DNA from: Brasenia schreberi
Lineage: Eukaryota; Streptophyta; Magnoliopsida; Nymphaeales; Cabombaceae
DNA: 64,000 nt
Assembly (NCBI GenBank): GCA_036023115.1
Contig: JAYKKT010000047.1
Coordinates: 124,001-188,000 of the forward strand
Reading direction: 5' to 3'
Shown piece by piece: positions 58,173-64,000 of this stretch (position 1 is its first letter; the number at the start of each line of letters is the position of its first letter). The notes below the pieces were generated by a model. The model was not told where the DNA came from and searched no databases. It saw only the letters and a program-made list of their open reading frames with translations. A program made the translations under genes and the position numbers.

Positions 58173-60470
58173 GGAGGAATTTTTACTCTTGAAGCAAATT
58201 TTTACAGTTCTCCCTCTTAAAAGTGGCGTTTCCAGTATAACAAATCGTATCCATGTACTTTCTTTGGTTCTCTCTCTCTGTCCATTTGTTAAGAATACTC
58301 AATTTTTTTAGCTTGTTTGGATGCTTAACCTTTGAGTTACTCATCCTAATTTTGTGACAGTAAGGTTCCATGCAATAGTAGTTATAAAAAAGGGGGTTAT
58401 GCAGAAGTACGTTCTAGTAGGGTTTTCATGAGATTTTCCCATTACTAACCCCAAACCCTGGAGTGGCTTTTTATACAAGGTATTACCAATAAAGGTCCTT
58501 CTTGCTTACTCTCGTGTGAGAGAGAGAGAGAGCAATGCAGCCGTGGTTTTCTAGCAAACCAGGGTCGAAGTTCACCAAATTTTCTTTTGTTGAGCAAAAC
58601 GTGGTCTTACTTATCCTTTGAATTGAAAGCCCATTTATTCTTTGGTCACCAACTTGCACTGAAAAAACGCAAGATGCGATCTGTAAAGGCCTTGCTTCGT
58701 TATCCGAACCATCAGCTCGCTTTTATTTATCTCTTTTGTTGGAGAAGGATGGGCCAGGCTTGAGTTAAGGGTAAGCTATGATTGGACCAGCGTAGCGCTG
58801 CATGGACCCACCACCATTTGTCCCTTTTAGCCCTATACTTTTTCCAAATTATTTTTGCTGAATTAGGTTTGTTCTTAATTTGAGGAATTAGTTAGGTGTT
58901 GGGCAATTTATGGGCACGTGGAAAGTGCACATTTTGTAAGCCGTGCATTGGTCCCTCTTGACCCCATTACTAACAATGATCATGAAATGTGAAAAGAAGG
59001 AAGAAGGGTCCTATTCCCAAATTTCATGAGATAGTACGTTTTTTGAAAGTTAAATGTTTTTAAAACTGATTTCTGTTTTTCAAAAGGTAAACACATGCAT
59101 TTTTCGGATAAAAGCAAATATGATTGTTAAAAAGAAAAGCTCAAAAACATGAAAGATGAAAAATCATGTATAAATACAAAACATGAAAGGAATAGGGTAA
59201 CCCAAAAATGATATATATGTTTCTTTCCTTTTTTACGAGGAACAACCGAACCGAGAAAGACAGACGGATCGGCTACCCCAACTGATTCAATCTCTCTCTC
59301 ACGTACATTCAAATTTCTCTCTCTTGAACGGTTCCAACTTCAGTCTGATCTCATGTTGGCCCAACTTTTGAGGAGAAAGAAAAAGAAGATTACTAAAGCC
59401 ATCGACAGGTCTACTCCATGTTCGATGCAAACTGTGCCCATCAAAGGGAGAGGTAGCCGTTCGCGACCTCTCTTCTTTAATTCTCTTTTATTTTTTTCTT
59501 CTCCCAATCTCTTTTTCTCATGAGAGTGATAAGGGAATTTATTTTGTCGTCGAAAGAGAGATACATGTGTTGCTGAGTGCTTTTTTTTAACTTGTCGAAG
59601 GATTTGGGTAAATTGTTTGTGCTGAAGAGTAGCCATTCTTTCGGCTGTTATAAGTTGAGGTTATGATGGTGCGTAGATGGTTATCATATGTACTAATATG
59701 TGGTTTTTCCTTTTGCCTTTTACATTGAGAATCTCCTATTTTATTTGATCGTGTGTTGCCTACAGAGCATTCTTCTTCTTCAACGAAGATTCTACCTTTT
59801 GACAAAAAACACTCCGCCGTTGAGTTCATCAAGATTCAATTCAAGATTATTTGATTATGATTCATATCAAAAGTTTAACATCATATTCTTAACAAATTTA
59901 CACAATTCAAACCTCATAAAATCAGTACTCTAGTGATTGCAAAGGCAGCTTTTATTAAGTACACCTTGCGGAACAAGATATAAAAATTGATACGGTAAAG
60001 TGATTCTGAACCTAATGCCGATCGGCTATGCTGATAGAGAAAAGATTCTCTGCATCGTTATGCTATCTAACGATTAGGTGAGTTCAATTTGTGCACGTCT
60101 GATTGAACGGTATTTTGTAAACAAGGCAAAAGGATAATTTTTTCCAACATCCACTCAAAGAATTTTGAAAAGTATCTGGTGTCCCTTTCGTTGCATGCAA
60201 CACGAATACCGTGCAAGTAGTGTTGGCGCTAAGAGCACAAGTTGGAGATGGTGCCAGTCTAGAAAGACCGTATGTCAAGAATTCCATTGTTGGATGTGAA
60301 AGCGACTAAAAGACGGTGACAGAGATGACACAGGATTAACGATTTAGTGTACCACAATGAATATGCACAAAAAAACAAAAAGTATGGTTGTGCTTTTCTT
60401 ATTTAGAATTTAGTGTACCATGGATCTTTCTCTCTCTCTATATATATACATTTATTGTGTGGGGGGGTAG
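58173..60470. other. No recognised gene
   Basis: AT-rich sequence with short GA/CT runs. Open frames at 58183-58371, 59127-59312 and 59340-59636 show no family motif. Confidence 0.55.
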
Positions 60471-60474
60471 GCTC

Positions 60475-60610
60475 AGCAATGACGCTTTGCTACCTTGAAG
60501 CAGCGGTATAGTGAATGGCTTGTCTGAGAATCACATCCTCGTGGGTTGACAACCCGAGGCCTTGCCTGCCCATCTTTGGAATCATTTTAACCACTTGGCT
60601 AATTTTTTAA
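60475..60610 (+). mobile_element. Possible second SINE-like element (weak)
   Basis: A box-A-like tagtgaatggc is followed by a box-B-like gggttgacaaccc. The box B lacks the central TTCGA, so this is only a weak resemblance. Confidence 0.2.
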
Positions 60611-62749
60611 ATATTGGTTTTTTAGCTTACGGTTGAATGATAGACAACGTCCTTTATTACACTAATTATTTCGTATGCAGTGTCAACTTTTTCTGATATG
60701 TAAAGGCAACCAAACCAACATATCTGTGTGCGTGTGTATATATATAAAGAGAGAGAAACTGATATATATAAAGAGATAGAAACTGAAAGCTGTTAGACAA
60801 TCTCATGTCAGATTTTAGTAGACGGTGTGACGGTATAACATTTACATACGAGTGAATTAAGTGTGATGTGAGATATATAACTTCATTATCACCGTCGGAT
60901 TGATTGAAAAAATGATGACGATAATCAAAAAGTACTAAATAATATCTAAAGCTTTCACCAAATGATAGTCATGCAACTTTTAAGCGTAAACTTATGTAAC
61001 AACAATGTTGTTTCACTATTTCAGTGAGGGCCTTAGGATGAGCCCAATACACGTCAAACAAAAATACATTTTTCAAGATCCTTCTTTCTTCTTTGATAAC
61101 AAGAACGTTGTTTTCACCAGTCTTAAATTTAGTAATTGCTTTAACATTTTAATTCCCAAGCTCTGAAACAATATTGTAGTTGACTGATCCTCAAATTTTC
61201 TGATAGCATTCGTAAACACAAAGTACCTAACAAATTATATATACATATATATATATATATATGTATTACAGATCAATATGCAAATCCAACGACATAAACT
61301 GGAAAAGAAGAAATTCAATAGATCTGGCTCTCTATTGGGGGTTCAGGACATATCGTAGCCTCTTATTTAGATGGTCGACATGTATATACTAGCGACACAA
61401 ATACATATATACTTACGAACCTACAGCGAGGCTGCTACACCCATCACCGTGCATGCTAAGCTCCAAAATTGAAAAGAAAGATGTGTTGCTTCTTCTGTAT
61501 AAGTAGGGACATGAATTGCTGGATTGGGTTTGTTGAACTCTCTTCTGCTCAGTGCAACTAGTCATTGTTTTTATGGGTCCAACGAAGCCCGTGCACCCCT
61601 GGGAGTTGAACTCTTCACCAAGAGAAAGGGCGTCAAAGCTCCCTAAGGGTTCGGACCAAAGAAATGCAGGGTTAATTTTCGTAGATGTACATAGGCAGAT
61701 TACAAGTTTAACAGAAAGAAGCAAATTGGACTTGGACTAATTAACATACACGTTTGTCCTAATCTGAGGCACAGAATTAGACCAGCAACCTATTCAAAAT
61801 CCTGGGAAGTCCGAGTCCCATGAAATAGAAAGCACCAATACCAAGAAAAGCTTGGATGTTTATGCGCAAATTGGTGAAACCCGATGTAATTAAATGAGGA
61901 AATCTCGAAAATCTTGAAACCCCATATTTTGTATATGCATGCTACCGTTCCAAGGTTTTGCCTGAGAGAGAGAGAGAGAGAGATTTTATTTTTTGTTGCT
62001 ATACGTATAGATATTTTATGTACACGATCTGTAGAAAGAGTGGAGTCTGGGTTGCCACCGATGCAGTAAGTAATGAAACTCCGGCCATCTGTGTGCCTTG
62101 TTTCACTGCTTGGATCGATGGTTTGTACAACATACATTCACCTTACGGTCGTCTCCATCACACAAGAACCTTTTAAAATGGGCAGTTCGTGTCGAACCCT
62201 CCCTTCCTCCCTCAGTTGAATCCAATCACCCTGGGGTATTTATCCATCGGGTCAAATTCGGTTTCGAGCACATTGTGGATTCGGACCCAAACGAGGGGGC
62301 GTTCGTTCATCCGAAGCAACGGGGTTGGGCCTGACCTGTTGGTCGGCCCCATGAAAGGGACGCCACGGACTTTTCCATAGTTCGGGCTCCCCTTCTTCGG
62401 AATTTGTTTGTTTCATATCTTTACACAAGACGGGTTCTACAAAACCGGGGCCTCGTCCAATCCACAGATTTGGGCGCAAAAACGTGGGCGGCCGCCCCCG
62501 TTTCTTTCTTTCTCCACCGCACGCCCACCCTTGCTTGTGCTCGTCGAAAAGGTCGTTGCCTGAAACCAAACGTCTCAGTCGGTCCGAACCGAAAACGATT
62601 CGGTTTATCATGAGAACCGGAGGACAACAATAATGTTTTCCCTTCATGATTTGATCGAACTTAAATCAGACATTTCTCCCTTTGTTTCACAACTTTCACT
62701 TAAACAGTTTTTTCTTTGAGGTAATTTAAAAGCTACACTTGGCTTAATC
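60611..62749. other. No recognised gene
   Basis: Contains AT and GA microsatellites (61240-61265, 61965-61981). A minus-strand frame at about 61790-61945 encodes a hydrophobic end (FLGIGAFYFMGLGLPRIL) with a stop. It could be a relic or a terminal exon, but no partner exon or family was recognised. Confidence 0.5.
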
Positions 62750-64000
62750 GAACTATGCCATGAAGGGATCATCCTTACATTGACGGTCTCAAACTTGGAT
62801 AAAGGAGGAGGAATGTGTTAAAAGCTACAGCCAGCGTAAAACTTCGTCGGATTTTTATAACATTGATTACAAAAATTATGAGCATTGCTTTGGGGCGTTC
62901 CCGCCTACCGACGTGCTGCACAGCCCGAATGCAGTAATAAGTAAGCAATGACTACTACATTTTCGCCCGAATGTAGTGAATCAATTTCAGAGAGGGTTCC
63001 CATATCAGGTACGAGTGTGGGTAAAGAAGTTAGCCCACTACATTGTTGCCTGAATGTTCAGAGAGGGTCTTCGCATTTTAATTATAAATGGATGTGGGGG
63101 CTAAGGAAGCTAGTTCTACGTAATAAGATTTGTATTGGTTCTTTGAATATCGGACATTATCCGGTAAGCTAATGGAGGTGGTAGATACTATGATTCGGAG
63201 AAAGATTCATATTCTATGTTTACAAGAGACAAAATGGGTTGGAGAAAAAGCAAAGGAGATAGAGGATATAGGTTTTAAATTATGGTACTCAGGTAAAGAA
63301 AAGGCCCGAAACGGAGTTGGTATTATCATAAATAAAGATTTAAAGGAGAGCGTAGTAGACATACAACAATATGGTGACCGAATCATGACATTGAAATTAG
63401 TGTTAGGAGTAGAGGTTTTGAATATAGTTTGTGCTTAAGCACTCCAAGTAGGACTAGAAGATAGTATAAAGATAACTTTTTGGGAAGAGTTAGATAAAGT
63501 GATTCAAAGGATTCCACAAAGGGAGATGATTTGTTTAGGAGGAGACTTAAATGGACATGTCGGTAAAGAGGCATTAAGATATCAAGGTATTCATGAGAAC
63601 TTTGGTTTTAGAGATATAAATGAGGAAGGTAGGGAGATTTTAAATTTTGCTATGGCAATTGATCTCTTTATAGTCAATACAATCTTCAAAAAAACAAGAT
63701 GAATATTTAAGTACTTATAAGATTGACTTATCATAAACACAAATTGATTACTTTATTTGTAGAAAAAAAAGATAGGGCGTGTTGTAAAGATTGTAAGGTA
63801 ATTCTAAGAGAAACTTAACCACCTAACATCGACTTTTAATTATGAATTTACAAATAAAAAAAATGGACAAAGAAAAAAAGAGTGCATCGAGCTATTCAGA
63901 CTAAATGGTGGAACTTCAAAAGGGAGAAAAAAGATATATTTAAACAGAAAGTCCTTCTAGGAGATTTTTTAAATTTTGTTGGTAGACCTTGTGATATGTG
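62750..64000 (+). mobile_element. RTE copy O, 5' part, cut by the window edge
   Basis: Begins at the family 5' end near catgaagggatcatcc and continues through the repeated N-terminal module (62950-63115) and endonuclease to the linker. Endonuclease frames 63130-63438 and 63499-63702 keep [19 protein letters not shown] and GGDLNGHVG. A stop in the VCA-TQV position and a frameshift near 63700 break the ORF. The RT part lies outside the window. Confidence 0.9.
63130..63702 (+). pseudogene. RTE copy O endonuclease fragments
   Basis: Two frames in the same register, separated by a TAA at 63436-63438, cover most of the APE-type endonuclease with its catalytic glutamate (QETK) and the GDLN block. 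Only one stop separates it from a continuous domain, making it the least damaged endonuclease here together with copy F. Confidence 0.83.

Noticed and set aside
61413..61724. 103-codon minus-strand open frame
   Set aside because: Could be an exon, but I recognise no family, the start is arbitrary and the flanking splice signals are weak.
1..64000. CRISPR arrays, bacterial operons, tRNA or rRNA genes
   Set aside because: None seen. Spliced genes and plant retroelements show this is nuclear plant DNA; tandem repeats present are not spaced like CRISPR arrays.

Overview
This window is nuclear DNA of a flowering plant. Two split genes with GT-AG introns encode conserved plant proteins, and most of the remaining sequence is decayed non-LTR (RTE-clade LINE) and Ty1/copia retroelements. 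I ran no database search; family calls rest on recognised motifs and protein order. The number of RTE copies ending in (TTG)n suggests a repeat-rich lineage, possibly a magnoliid or basal eudicot, but the species is not determined.

Layout. (1) 27-18504, minus: an hnRNP Q/R-like protein with three RRMs, in 11 reconstructed exons. Its introns carry four RTE copies (A 482-3825, B 6257-6424, C about 7568-8212, D 11257-15361) and a 44-bp RTE micro-insertion. D itself contains a 220-bp mini-RTE and a 687-bp TIR transposon. (2) 18505-19990: leader, a probable SINE, and sequence with no recognised gene. (3) 20010-26036, minus: a decayed, intron-bearing cobalamin-independent methionine synthase copy that keeps a TATA box and 5' leader exon. 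(4) 26037-28260: intergenic, with small repeats and a long AT/AG microsatellite. (5) About 28262-37693, plus: a copia element with two LTRs, PBS, gag, integrase and RT remains, split by a full-length RTE (F) with an 11-bp target duplication. (6) 38683-54124, plus: a p23 co-chaperone gene of 6 exons. Its first intron, about 12.6 kb, holds a second copia remnant and a pile of five RTE segments (H1, H2, I, J, K), including an inverted repeat with arms of about 1.1 kb and an RTE mosaic of two families. (7) 54969-58172: three more RTE copies (L, M, N). (8) 58173-62750: no recognised gene. (9) 62750-64000: an RTE copy (O) running off the right edge.

The two host genes keep complete reading frames and consistent splice phases even though most of their length is transposon, so the insertions appear tolerated in introns. 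The RTE family is informative: several copies share one 5' end, its open frame begins with a repeated module upstream of the endonuclease, and it has generated very short insertions, an internally deleted mini-element, tandem 3' ends, a mosaic copy and an intronic inverted pair. The best candidate for something undescribed is that inverted pair inside a conserved gene, which could fold into a long hairpin in the p23 pre-mRNA.
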